Shown: positions 25,607-34,013 of the stretch, piece by piece
How the letters are laid out: every line of letters begins with the position of its first letter
How positions within the stretch are numbered: the stretch's first letter is position 1
The notes under the pieces: generated by a model
What the model saw: the letters and a program-made list of their open reading frames with translations, nothing else
Database searches by the model: none
What the model was told of the DNA's origin: nothing
Made by a program: the position numbers and the translations under genes
From: an uncultured Marvinbryantia sp.
GTDB taxonomy: Bacteria > Bacillota > Clostridia > Lachnospirales > Lachnospiraceae
Length of the DNA stretch: 64,000 bases
Assembly (NCBI GenBank): GCA_937915375.1
Contig: CALDMO010000023.1
Coordinates: 1 to 64,000, forward strand
Direction: 5' to 3'

Positions 25607-26923
25607 TTATAAAGAGATTCGCGCAAGTGCGGCGAGTGTTTCCGGCGTATCGGCGTCAAGCAGTTCAAAATCATTCCGGACAGGTACATATCGTACCTGT
25701 TCGGGATATTTTTTTGTCAGAAAAGAACCGCCTTTTCCTTTCGGAAGTGTTAAGAGCTCTTTCGAAAGACGCGCCGGGAAAATGACAGGCGCGCCGGGGC
25801 GTTCTTTGGTACCGAGGCGGCAGATACAGTCCGGATTCTGCGAAAAGGTCAGGCAGAGCGTTTCCACAGATTCCCGTGAAAGCAGGGGCTGGTCGCCCGG
25901 GCAGAACAGATAGCCGGTCAGTAAAGGAGCATCAGATGTGGAAAAGGCATCCGGCAGGAAGGTATCTGTGTGGATATCTTCCGCATGTAATTCCGGGGCA
26001 GCGGATAATGCCCGGATTCCCAATCTTACCGTATCGCTGCGGTTGGGGAAATTATGGAGCAGAACCGGTATATTTGCGGTCCGGCAGATCTTTTGCACCT
26101 CCAAAGTACGTGTTACAACGATGCGGCGGGCAAGAAGCGGTCCGGCAGAGCCAAAAGACGCGCCGCCCGGCGATCCGGCCAAAGGACCGGTAACCGCTAA
26201 CGCGTGCGCGATCAGCGGTTTTCCGTGAAAATCTGCCAGCAGCTTATTGCTGCCGAAGCGTCTGGACAGGCCGGAAGCCATGATTACACATCCGATCGGA
26301 ACAATCGGACTGTCCAGATCGATCACGAATGCGTCGCTGCGATGGAGCAGCGACGCTAAAAACGGAGTCTCCTGTTTGCGGATAACGGCCAGCACATGTT
26401 TTTTTTCAAGAAGCGAATACACGGCATCCTGAAATGCCCGGCAGGAGGTTTCCAGATAGCCGAGCTCATCGATACAGATCCATTCGCTTTTTTTTGCCGC
26501 CGCGCGGGAAAGCGCCGGAATGCCGAGAGAAAGAAAGCCGTCAGGAACAGGACGCATACGATTGCCCTGCGGACACGAAACTTTTTCAGGGAAAGGTTCT
26601 TTCCGGACGCGTCCGGCAGCGTCAGACCACATACGTTCCGGGCTGTCCGGATCTGCAAAGATCCCGATGACGGCGTTTTGGCTTGTGCCGTTTTCTGTCA
26701 GCAGCACCTGTTTTCCGGGAACGGCGTTGGTAGTGATGCCGGGCAGAAAAGCGTCTGTTTCTTCCGGGGATTCTGCAAGAAACGGCACAAGCGATTTTGC
26801 CAGTGTGGATTTTCCGGCTTTGCGCGCTCCGGTCAGGAACAGATGCTTTTTACCGCTGATCTGAAAAGATCTCAGAATAGAGGCTGCTGTTAGCCTCGTA
26901 ACAGGCTTCTCTGTATCGTTCAT
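25607..26923 (-). CDS. Fusion of THEP1-type P-loop NTPase and MocA-type molybdenum cofactor cytidylyltransferase
   Basis: A 438-residue two-domain protein. The N-terminal part (about 20-200) has a Walker A LTGARKAGKST and a CIDELGYLE Walker B region, like THEP1 nucleoside-triphosphatases. The C-terminal part (about 212-435) is a MobA-like nucleotidyltransferase with CVIMASGLSRRFGSNKLL, a CPGDQPLL metal site and the late DADTPETL motif, as in MocA, which attaches CMP to molybdopterin for hydroxylases of the xanthine dehydrogenase family. The start lies 74 bases inside the preceding ModE-like gene; no later start codon fits. The divergent hydroxylase genes are the likely client. What the NTPase domain does is unknown. 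Confidence 0.8.
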   Translation of the reverse strand: MNDTEKPVTRLTAASILRSFQISGKKHLFLTGARKAGKSTLAKSLVPFLAESPEETDAFLPGITTNAVPGKQVLLTENGTSQNAVIGIFADPDSPERMWSDAAGRVRKEPFPEKVSCPQGNRMRPVPDGFLSLGIPALSRAAAKKSEWICIDELGYLETSCRAFQDAVYSLLEKKHVLAVIRKQETPFLASLLHRSDAFVIDLDSPIVPIGCVIMASGLSRRFGSNKLLADFHGKPLIAHALAVTGPLAGSPGGASFGSAGPLLARRIVVTRTLEVQKICRTANIPVLLHNFPNRSDTVRLGIRALSAAPELHAEDIHTDTFLPDAFSTSDAPLLTGYLFCPGDQPLLSRESVETLCLTFSQNPDCICRLGTKERPGAPVIFPARLSKELLTLPKGKGGSFLTKKYPEQVRYVPVRNDFELLDADTPETLAALARISL

Positions 26924-27191
26924 ATTTTTCTAAAAACTCCTTTGCCTGCGGAGTCAGACGGCTTCCGCCGCCGTTTTTTCCGCCGATTTGTTTTTCCGTC
27001 AGCGGAAAACCAAGTGCTTTTTCCGCGTGTCTGATCATGGAAAAGGCTTTTGTATAAGCCATATTCATATGAATCGCCGCGCTTCTGAGGGAGCCGTATT
27101 CATCAATGCCATGCAGCAGGCGGCAGGGACCTTCGCCGAAAAAACGTTCATTATCTTCATCGTATAAATAAATGCGTGTGACAGGCTTCAT
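26850..27191 (-). CDS. ModE-like winged helix-turn-helix regulator (DNA-binding domain only)
   Basis: A 113-residue protein matching the N-terminal domain of ModE/MopB-type regulators: GPCRLLHGIDEYGSLRSAA, then helix-turn-helix residues AYTKAFSMIRHAEKALG, and a wing rich in glycine (IGGKNGGGSRLTPQAKEFL). The molybdate-binding MOP domains of full ModE are absent, so it cannot sense molybdate in the classical way. AGGAG is 6 bases before the ATG. It overlaps the MocA fusion gene and is divergent from the hydroxylase operon, which it probably controls. Confidence 0.85.
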   Translation of the reverse strand: MKPVTRIYLYDEDNERFFGEGPCRLLHGIDEYGSLRSAAIHMNMAYTKAFSMIRHAEKALGFPLTEKQIGGKNGGGSRLTPQAKEFLEKYERYREACYEANSSLYSEIFSDQR

Positions 27192-27349
27192 AAGATACTC
27201 CTGGTGGAAAAAACTGCCGGACAGACACCCGGCGGACTGTTTTGCGTTTCATTTCGGTTACTGTCAAACGCGTGTCGCCGGTATGCGGCAGACCGCGGTC
27301 TTATTTATCAGGATACTATAAATTAACGCTTTGCGCAAGCTTGTTGCGA

Positions 27350-27378
27350 TTGCGTTTCCGGACTCCATATGCTACACT
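27350..27378 (+). promoter_or_regulatory. Promoter of the molybdenum hydroxylase operon
   Basis: TTGCGT, a 17-base spacer and TACACT lie about 50 bases before the first hydroxylase gene. I saw no clear dyad for the ModE-like protein in the 238-base divergent region. Confidence 0.5.
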
Positions 27379-27429
27379 AAAAGAAAGCTATTGGGGTGAA
27401 ATGAGTACAGTAGAAAAGGAGTGGCGGCA

Positions 27430-28233
27430 ATGTTAACCGTTCAAAACTATGTAAAGGTGGAAAGTCTGGAACAGGCATGGGAGCTGAATCAGAAAAAAAG
27501 CAACCGCATTATAGGCGGAATGCTCTGGATGCGAATGGGACGTCGACGCGTACAGACTGCGATCGATCTGTCCGGTTTGGGACTTGACGAGATAGAAGAA
27601 ACAGAAGAGGAATTTCGGATCGGATGCATGGTTTCCCTGCGACAGCTGGAAGAACATGTCGGTCTGGCAGCGTATACGCAAGGAGCGGCAAAAGAAGCGC
27701 TTCGTCATATTGTGGGTGTACAGTTTCGGAATCTGGCGACGGTGGGCGGAAGTATTTTCGGAAGATTTGGATTTTCTGACGTGCTGACGATGTTTCAGGC
27801 GATGGATACGTATGTGGAATTGTATAAGGGCGGTGTAATACCGTTGGTGGAGTTTGCGGCAGCGCCGCGCGATCGGGATATTTTAGTACATGTGATCGTA
27901 AAGAAACGTCCGGCGGCTTTTGTATATCAGTCCGTGCGGAATGCGAGCACTGATTTTCCGGTGCTGACCTGTGCGGCGGCCAAATATGCGGATGGGCAGT
28001 GGCGTTTTGCCGTAGGCGCGCGCCCGGGTCGCGCTGTCCTTCTGACAGATGAAAAGCATATGTTGGATGAAGGCGCAAAAGAAGCGCAGAAATTCGGTGC
28101 GTTTGCGGCAGAGCAGATAGCGACTGGCAGCAATATGCGCGGCAGCGCCGAGTACAGAAAACATCTCATTGAGGTGCTGGTGACACGTTCAATAGAAAAA
28201 CTGTGCGCGGGAGGTGTGAAAGATGCAGATTAA
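27430..28233 (+). CDS. Xanthine dehydrogenase-type hydroxylase, FAD-binding subunit
   Basis: A 267-residue subunit that passes electrons from the iron-sulfur subunit to FAD and then to an acceptor. It has the FAD-site signature of this family (RNLATVGGSIFGRFGFSDVL, about 100-119) and the RIIGGMLWMRMG loop near the N-terminus. The ATG at 27430 has AAGGAG eight bases upstream; a GTG three codons earlier would sit on that site. It is first of three overlapping or adjacent genes for one enzyme. Confidence 0.9.
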   Translation: MLTVQNYVKVESLEQAWELNQKKSNRIIGGMLWMRMGRRRVQTAIDLSGLGLDEIEETEEEFRIGCMVSLRQLEEHVGLAAYTQGAAKEALRHIVGVQFRNLATVGGSIFGRFGFSDVLTMFQAMDTYVELYKGGVIPLVEFAAAPRDRDILVHVIVKKRPAAFVYQSVRNASTDFPVLTCAAAKYADGQWRFAVGARPGRAVLLTDEKHMLDEGAKEAQKFGAFAAEQIATGSNMRGSAEYRKHLIEVLVTRSIEKLCAGGVKDAD

Positions 28234-28693
28234 TCTGAAATTAAATGGAAAAGCAGTGCAGGCGGATATTTCGCCGGATATGACACTGTTGGATTTTGTA
28301 AGAGAACACGGATGCTTAAGCGTAAAGAGCGGATGTGAAACATCTGTCTGCGGCCTTTGTACCGTGTTTTTGAATGACAAACCTGTGCTGTCCTGTTCTG
28401 TACTGGCAGCACGTGCGGACGGATGCTGTGTGACAACACTGGAAGGACTGCAGGAAGAGGCTGCGGAGTTCGGCGCGTTTATTGCGGACCAGGGGGCAGA
28501 GCAGTGCGGATTCTGCAATCCAGGTTTTATTATGAATGCGCTGGCGCTGTTCCGTGAAAATCCATATCCGTCTGAAGCTGAAATCAAGGAATATCTGGCA
28601 GGAAATCTGTGCCGTTGCTCTGGTTATGAGGGACAGCTGCGCGGAATTCTCGCATTCCTGGAATGGAAGAGAGAAAAGGAGGCCGGCAGATAA
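28223..28693 (+). CDS. Xanthine dehydrogenase-type hydroxylase, [2Fe-2S] subunit
   Basis: A 156-residue electron-transfer subunit with two [2Fe-2S] clusters. The plant ferredoxin-like cluster uses Cys38, Cys43, Cys46 and Cys58 (SGCETSVCGLC). The second, helical cluster uses Cys95, Cys98, Cys130 and Cys132 (CGFCNPGF; NLCRCSGYEG). It overlaps the FAD subunit gene by 11 bases and abuts the large subunit gene, so the three are made together. Confidence 0.94.
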   Translation: MQINLKLNGKAVQADISPDMTLLDFVREHGCLSVKSGCETSVCGLCTVFLNDKPVLSCSVLAARADGCCVTTLEGLQEEAAEFGAFIADQGAEQCGFCNPGFIMNALALFRENPYPSEAEIKEYLAGNLCRCSGYEGQLRGILAFLEWKREKEAGR

Positions 28694-30976
28694 ATGAGAA
28701 CAGTCAATCAACCAATCCGAAAAAAAGATGCCATGCAGCTTGTCACCGGACAGCCGGTTTACGTGAATGATATCGCGCCGAAAAATTGTCTGATTGTGAA
28801 GCTGCTGCGTTCACCGCATGCGAATGCAATCATACAGACAATCAAGACGGACGCTGCCAGAAAGGTGCCTGGCATCGAGGCTATCTATACCTGGGAGGAT
28901 ATCGACCAGAATCAGCGGCGGTTTACCTGCGCCGGTCAGACTTATCCGGAGCCGAGTCCCTATGATCGTTTGATCCTGGATCGTCATGTACGTTTTGTCG
29001 GTGATCCGGTGGCGATTGTGGCCGGAGAGAATGAGGCGGCTGTTGACAAGGCGCTGCGTCTGATAAAAGTTACTTATGAAGTATTGGAACCAGTACTTGA
29101 TTTTCGTACCGCAAAAGATAATAAACAGCTTGTGCATCCGGAGGAAAACTGGGAAAGTCTTTGTCCGGTCGGCGCAGATAATAAGCGAAACCTTTGCGCG
29201 CATGATGAATGCGGAGAGGGCGATATTGAAAAGGTGCTCGGGGATTGTGATGTGGTGATCGACCGTGTATACCATACAAAAGCCTGTCAGCAGGCAATGA
29301 TGGAGACCTTCCGTACGTTTTGTACGATAGATCCTTATGGCAGACTGCACGTAGTCAGTTCTACACAGATTGTGTTCCACTGCCGCAGGATTATCGCGAA
29401 TGCATTGAATATTCCGAAATCAAAAGTGCGCGTGAGTAAACCGAGGATCGGCGGCGGATTCGGTGCAAAGCAGACGTCTGTTTCTGAGATATATCCGGCT
29501 TTTGTCACCTGGATGACGAAAAAACCGTCAAAAATTATTTTTTCCAGAGAGGAATCACAGATTGCTTCCTCTCCCCGGCATGAAATGCAGCTGCATGTTC
29601 GGTTGGGTGCGACAAAAGACGGTATTATCCACGGAATAGATTTATATACTTTATCGAATACGGGGGCATACGGAGAGCATGGACCAACGACGGTCGGTTT
29701 GACCGGACACAAGTCTATTCCGCTTTACGGAAAGGCTGAGGCATTTCGTTTCGTGAGTGATGTGGTTTATACGAATCGGATGTCGGCAGGCGCGTACCGT
29801 GGATATGGTGCGACGCAGGGACTTTTTGCTGTGGAATCTGCGGTAAATGAACTGGCAGATAAGTTGGGAATGGATGCGTTTACGATCCGTGAAAAGAACA
29901 TCACCAAAGAAGGCGATGTGATGCCGGCCTACTACGGCCAGGTAAATACAAGCTGCGCGCTTGACCGCTGTCTTGCAAGGGTGAAAGAAATGATTCGCTG
30001 GGAAGAAAAACCGCGTGTATGGTCAGTAGGCGGCAGCAAGGTGCATTGTACCGGTATGGGTATGGCCATGCAGGGATCGGGCATTTCCGGTGTTGATGTC
30101 GGCAGTGCGACTTTGAAGCTGGATGAAACGGGTGTTTATTCGCTGATGATCGGTGCGGCCGATATGGGTACTGGATGTGATACTACACTGGCGCAGGTTG
30201 CGGCAGAGGTTTTGGAATGTCCATTAGAGGATATTTCTGTATATGGTGCGGATACCGATATTTCACCGTATGATTCCGGATCTTATGCGTCAAGTACGGC
30301 ATATGTGACCGGAAAAGCGGTAGAGAAATGCGCGTTGCAGCTGAGAGAGAGAATCAGCCGTATGGGTGCAAAGCTGCTTGGATGCGATGAGAGGGCAGTG
30401 ATATTTGACGGCGCGTTTGTACAAAAAGAAACTGGAGAAAAGGTTTCCCTGATGGATGTTGCTACAGCATCTATGTGCGGTAATGAGGACAATCCGCTTG
30501 AGGTGACGACGACACACAGCTCACCGATTTCACCGCCGCCGTTTATGGTCGGCGCAGTGGAACTGGAGGTTGACCTTCAGACGGGAGAGGTACAGGTTAT
30601 TGAATTTGATGCCGCAGTGGACTGCGGTACGCCGCTGAATTCCAACCTAGCAAGAGTACAGGCGGAAGGCGGTATCTCACAGGGCATCGGTATGGTGCTG
30701 ACGGAGAATATTACCTACAACGCGAAGGGAAAGATGCGGGAAAATTCGCTGATGCAGTACAAGATTCCGACACGTCTGGATGTTGGACGCATCAATATTG
30801 AATTTGAAAACAGTTATGAGGAAACCGGACCGTTCGGAGCAAAATCGATCGGTGAGGTTGTTATTAATACACCGCTTCCGGCGCTTGCGGATGCTTTGAG
30901 CCATGCGGCGGGTGTGCGGTTTACGGAACTTCCGATTACGCCGGAGCAGATCGCGATGGCGGCGGTTCGCAAATAA
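28694..30976 (+). CDS. Xanthine dehydrogenase-type hydroxylase, molybdopterin-binding subunit
   Basis: A 760-residue catalytic subunit. It shows the ordered motifs of this family: GGGFGAKQ (about 253), AYRGYGATQG (about 364), a cofactor loop MAMQGSGISGVDVGSATL, and the late GAKSIGE motif whose Glu matches the catalytic glutamate of xanthine dehydrogenase. Such enzymes hydroxylate purines or other N-heterocycles or oxidise aldehydes. Xanthine or hypoxanthine is a fair guess because PNP and Xpt genes are near, but residues that fix the substrate were not assigned. Whether the site also carries selenium cannot be seen. Confidence 0.9.
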   Translation: MRTVNQPIRKKDAMQLVTGQPVYVNDIAPKNCLIVKLLRSPHANAIIQTIKTDAARKVPGIEAIYTWEDIDQNQRRFTCAGQTYPEPSPYDRLILDRHVRFVGDPVAIVAGENEAAVDKALRLIKVTYEVLEPVLDFRTAKDNKQLVHPEENWESLCPVGADNKRNLCAHDECGEGDIEKVLGDCDVVIDRVYHTKACQQAMMETFRTFCTIDPYGRLHVVSSTQIVFHCRRIIANALNIPKSKVRVSKPRIGGGFGAKQTSVSEIYPAFVTWMTKKPSKIIFSREESQIASSPRHEMQLHVRLGATKDGIIHGIDLYTLSNTGAYGEHGPTTVGLTGHKSIPLYGKAEAFRFVSDVVYTNRMSAGAYRGYGATQGLFAVESAVNELADKLGMDAFTIREKNITKEGDVMPAYYGQVNTSCALDRCLARVKEMIRWEEKPRVWSVGGSKVHCTGMGMAMQGSGISGVDVGSATLKLDETGVYSLMIGAADMGTGCDTTLAQVAAEVLECPLEDISVYGADTDISPYDSGSYASSTAYVTGKAVEKCALQLRERISRMGAKLLGCDERAVIFDGAFVQKETGEKVSLMDVATASMCGNEDNPLEVTTTHSSPISPPPFMVGAVELEVDLQTGEVQVIEFDAAVDCGTPLNSNLARVQAEGGISQGIGMVLTENITYNAKGKMRENSLMQYKIPTRLDVGRINIEFENSYEETGPFGAKSIGEVVINTPLPALADALSHAAGVRFTELPITPEQIAMAAVRK

Positions 30977-31013
30977 GATTCGAGAGCAGGCGACACGGAA
31001 GAAAATGGGGTTT

Positions 31014-31041
31014 TTGCAGACAGGGTTTTATTCTGTAAGAT
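31014..31041 (+). promoter_or_regulatory. Candidate promoter of xpt
   Basis: TTGCAG, a 16-base spacer and TAAGAT lie about 30 bases before the xpt start, so the gene may be expressed apart from the hydroxylase genes. The 93-base gap is too short for a purine riboswitch and none is visible. Confidence 0.35.
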
Positions 31042-31069
31042 AAAAGAATAAAAAGAGGAGCACAGGATT

Positions 31070-31651
31070 ATGAAATTACTGGAAGAACGTATCAGAAAAG
31101 ACGGTATTATCCGCAGCGGCAATGTATTAAAGGTAGATAGCTTTATCAATCATCAGATGGACATTCAGCTGTTTGAGGAAATGGCAAAGGAGTGGAAGCG
31201 CCTGTTTGCCGGAAAAAAGATTAACAAAATTCTTACGATTGAAGCTAGCGGTATTGGTATTGCGGCAATTGTGGCAAAGGAATTTGGCGTGCCGGTTGTT
31301 TTTGCAAAAAAATCGATGAGCATTAATCTGGATTACGATAATTTCTGTACACAGATCCAATCTTTTACACATGGAAAGATTTATGATGTGATTGTTTCCA
31401 GAAAGTTTTTAACAGAGGACGATCATGTGCTGATTATCGATGATTTTCTGGCGAACGGATGCGCGTTAATGGGATTGGTTTCTCTTGTAGAGGCGGCCGG
31501 CGCGACGATAGAAGGTATCGGCGTTGCCATCGAAAAAGGTTTCCAGAGAGGCGGAGAAACGATTCGTGAGAAAGGAATCCAACTGGAATCTCTGGCAATC
31601 GTGGAATCTATGGACAGCGAAGCGGGAACGATTACTTTCCGCGAGCAGTAG
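31070..31651 (+). CDS. xpt: Xanthine phosphoribosyltransferase
   Basis: A 193-residue enzyme of the usual Xpt size, transferring phosphoribose from PRPP to xanthine to make XMP. The PRPP-binding motif VLIIDDFLANGCAL (about 123-136) and the N-terminal region MKLLEERIRKDGIIRSGNVL are typical, as is FAKKSMSIN. AGAGGAG precedes the ATG. Together with the molybdenum hydroxylase it offers a choice between oxidising and salvaging purine bases. Confidence 0.95.
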   Translation: MKLLEERIRKDGIIRSGNVLKVDSFINHQMDIQLFEEMAKEWKRLFAGKKINKILTIEASGIGIAAIVAKEFGVPVVFAKKSMSINLDYDNFCTQIQSFTHGKIYDVIVSRKFLTEDDHVLIIDDFLANGCALMGLVSLVEAAGATIEGIGVAIEKGFQRGGETIREKGIQLESLAIVESMDSEAGTITFREQ

Positions 31652-31722
31652 GAAAATGGCTGCTTTGGCAGCTGAATATGAAAAAAGGGTGTTAAAGCGG
31701 ATATAATATGGAGGGGTTTCAA

Positions 31723-32742
31723 ATGAAGAGTGCAGTATTTTACGGAAAGCATGATGTGCGGATAGAAGAGAGCAAGATGCCTGAGGTTGGTGTAAAAGAT
31801 GTGTTGATCCGGGTAAAAGCGTGTGGAATCTGCGGAACGGACGTCCATATTTTTGAGGGCGATAAGGGCGCGGCTGATACGAATCCGCCGTGTATTTTGG
31901 GACATGAATTTGCCGGCATTGTAGAAAAAGTCGGAGCGGAAGTAAAGACTGTAAAGGAAGGCGATCGTGTCTGTGTAGATCCGAATATTCTTTGCGGGGA
32001 GTGCTATTATTGCCGTGAAGCGATCGGTCATTTCTGTGAGCATATGACCGGGATCGGTACAAGCGTGGACGGCGGGTTTGCCGAGTACTGCGCAGTGCCG
32101 GAATCACAGGTCTATCATCTGGCAGATACGACGACGTTTGAAGAAGGCGCGATGACAGAGCCTTTGGCATGCTGTCTGCACGGCATTGATATGTGTGAGA
32201 TCACGCCGTCCAGCGTGGTTGTAGTGATTGGCGGCGGCATGATCGGTCTTCTGATGGTACAGCTGGCAAAGCTTTGCGGCGCGCGGCGGGTAGTTTTGCT
32301 GGAGCCGGTGGAAGGAAAGCGTGAGGTTGGCATCAAGATGGGCGCGGATTTGGCAATCGATCCGATCAAAGAGGATGTGAAAGCGGTACTTGCGGCAAAT
32401 GGTATTCACCGGGTAAATACCGTGATCGAGTGTGTGGGAAATCCGAAAACGATTGCACAGGCAATTGATCTGGCAGGTAAGAAATCGGTAGTGATGATGT
32501 TTGGTCTGACAAAACCGGATGAAACGGTAGAAATCAAACCATTTGAGGTGTTCCAGAAGGAAGTAGTGCTGAAAGCTTCTTTTGTAAATCCGTATACGCA
32601 GCAGAGAGCGCTTGATCTGATCAATGACCGTAAGGTAGATGTCAGCAGTATGATCTGTGAGTGCTGCGGACTGGAGAAACTGCCGGATATTTTAGGAAGC
32701 GCGGAATTGCGCAGAAAAGGAAAATATATTATTACGCCGTAA
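31723..32742 (+). CDS. Zinc-dependent medium-chain alcohol/polyol dehydrogenase
   Basis: A 339-residue MDR-superfamily enzyme of the sorbitol/threonine dehydrogenase branch. Catalytic zinc ligands are Cys37 (CGICGTDVH) with His61-Glu62 (GHEFAG). A structural zinc site has Cys91, Cys94, Cys97 and Cys105. The cofactor loop is VVIGGGMIGLLM. I start it at 31723, because GGAGGGG sits 7-12 bases upstream; the ATG at 31708 lies before that site. The substrate is unknown. Its last 55 codons are duplicated at 639-806. Two metal-handling GTPase genes follow, which may serve this zinc enzyme. Confidence 0.88.
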   Translation: MKSAVFYGKHDVRIEESKMPEVGVKDVLIRVKACGICGTDVHIFEGDKGAADTNPPCILGHEFAGIVEKVGAEVKTVKEGDRVCVDPNILCGECYYCREAIGHFCEHMTGIGTSVDGGFAEYCAVPESQVYHLADTTTFEEGAMTEPLACCLHGIDMCEITPSSVVVVIGGGMIGLLMVQLAKLCGARRVVLLEPVEGKREVGIKMGADLAIDPIKEDVKAVLAANGIHRVNTVIECVGNPKTIAQAIDLAGKKSVVMMFGLTKPDETVEIKPFEVFQKEVVLKASFVNPYTQQRALDLINDRKVDVSSMICECCGLEKLPDILGSAELRRKGKYIITP

Positions 32743-32763
32743 TTTTGGAAAGAAGGATGTAAA

Positions 32764-33915
32764 ATGGCAAAGGTAGATATTATTTCAGGATTTTTGGGAG
32801 CCGGAAAAACAACATTGATCAAAAAACTGATCCAGGAAGTATTTTCCGGTCAGAAAATAGTGCTGATTGAAAACGAGTTTGGCGAAATTGGTATTGACGG
32901 AGGTTTTTTGAAGGACGCAGGAATTAATATTACAGAGATGAATTCTGGATGTATCTGTTGTTCTTTGGTGGGCGATTTTGGAAAAGCCTTAAAAGAAGTG
33001 ACGGAGCAATTCCATCCGGATCGTATTATTATTGAGCCGTCCGGTGTCGGTAAGCTTTCCGATGTGCGAAAAGCAGTCGAGGATGCAGCAGGAGAAGCTG
33101 GTTTGGAATTGAATGTGCTGGCAACAGTTGCCGATGCGGGAAAGATTAAAATGTATATGAAAAATTTCGGTGAGTTCTATAATAATCAGGTGGAACATGC
33201 CGGAGCGGTGATTCTGAGCCGAACTCAGAAGCTTTCCGAAGAAAAACAGTTGCAGGCGGCAGAGCTGATTCGTGAAAAAAATCCAAAGGCGGTTATCATC
33301 ACCACACCGTGGGATGATCTGACCGGAGCACAGATCCTGGATGCCATTGAAGGAACGGATTCTCTGGCGAAGCAGATGCTGGAGGAACATGAGCATCACC
33401 ACCATGATGGAGAGTGTAGCTGCGGCCATCACCATGAAGGACATGAGCATCACCACCACGATGGAGAGTGCAGTTGCGGTCATCACCATGAGGAACACGG
33501 GCATCACCACCACGATGGAGAGTGCAGCTGTGGCCATCACCATGAGGAACATGAGCATCATCACCATGATGGAGAGTGTAGCTGCGGCCATCATCATGAA
33601 CATGGTCATCATCATGAACATGGTCATCATCATGCGGATGAAGTGTTTACATCCTGGGGGCGAGAGACGCCGAGAAAGTATACGAAGGATGAGGTTGAGC
33701 AGATTTTAAGGACGCTCAGCGAGACAGAGGAATATGGCATGATTTTGCGTGCGAAAGGAATGCTACCGGCGGCGGATGGTACCTGGATTCATTTTGATAT
33801 GGTGCCTGGCGAGTATGAACTTCGTGAGGGCAGCGCAGATTATACGGGCAGAATCTGTGTAATCGGCGCAAAAATTGCGGAAGAAAAACTTGAGAAATTA
33901 TTTTTGCTGATGTAG
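32764..33915 (+). CDS. CobW/G3E-family GTP-binding protein with His/Cys-rich repeats
   Basis: A 383-residue metallochaperone-type GTPase. Walker A GFLGAGKTT lies at 9-17, and the metal-binding CxCC motif (SGCICCSL) gives Cys63, Cys65 and Cys66. Residues about 210-290 are four nearly identical 18-residue repeats with core HHHHDGECSCGHHHE, plus a tail of HHHEHG units. A CobW C-terminal domain closes the protein (about 300-380). The family delivers zinc, cobalt or other metals; the repeats look like a metal store or sensor. It starts 21 bases after the zinc dehydrogenase gene, suggesting that enzyme as a client, which is inference. Confidence 0.9.
   Translation: MAKVDIISGFLGAGKTTLIKKLIQEVFSGQKIVLIENEFGEIGIDGGFLKDAGINITEMNSGCICCSLVGDFGKALKEVTEQFHPDRIIIEPSGVGKLSDVRKAVEDAAGEAGLELNVLATVADAGKIKMYMKNFGEFYNNQVEHAGAVILSRTQKLSEEKQLQAAELIREKNPKAVIITTPWDDLTGAQILDAIEGTDSLAKQMLEEHEHHHHDGECSCGHHHEGHEHHHHDGECSCGHHHEEHGHHHHDGECSCGHHHEEHEHHHHDGECSCGHHHEHGHHHEHGHHHADEVFTSWGRETPRKYTKDEVEQILRTLSETEEYGMILRAKGMLPAADGTWIHFDMVPGEYELREGSADYTGRICVIGAKIAEEKLEKLFLLM
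33391..33633 (+). repeat. 54-bp tandem repeats within the G3E GTPase gene
   Basis: Four in-frame 54-base units start at 33391, 33445, 33499 and 33553, each coding for one His/Cys module. Two 18-base HHHEHG-coding units follow. Copies differ mostly at silent sites, so the protein sequence is under selection. The array could vary in length between strains. Confidence 0.9.
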
Positions 33916-34013
33916 AAAAACACAGCAGTGACAGATATATTCTGTCAGGAAGAAAAGCCTCGGTATTAAAAAAGGGTGGGTCCGGGGCAACTCAGGAAAG
34001 GCGTGGAAACAAA

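Noticed and set aside
30977..31069. Purine riboswitch before xpt
   Set aside because: The gap is only 93 bases and lacks the conserved three-way junction; a promoter-like pair is seen instead.
32989..33633. Met-rich 214-codon minus-strand frame
   Set aside because: Antisense of the His/Cys repeat array; the Met-rich sequence is only the complement of His codons.
33391..33633. CRISPR array
   Set aside because: The repeated units are adjacent, in frame and code for a protein; there are no unique spacers.
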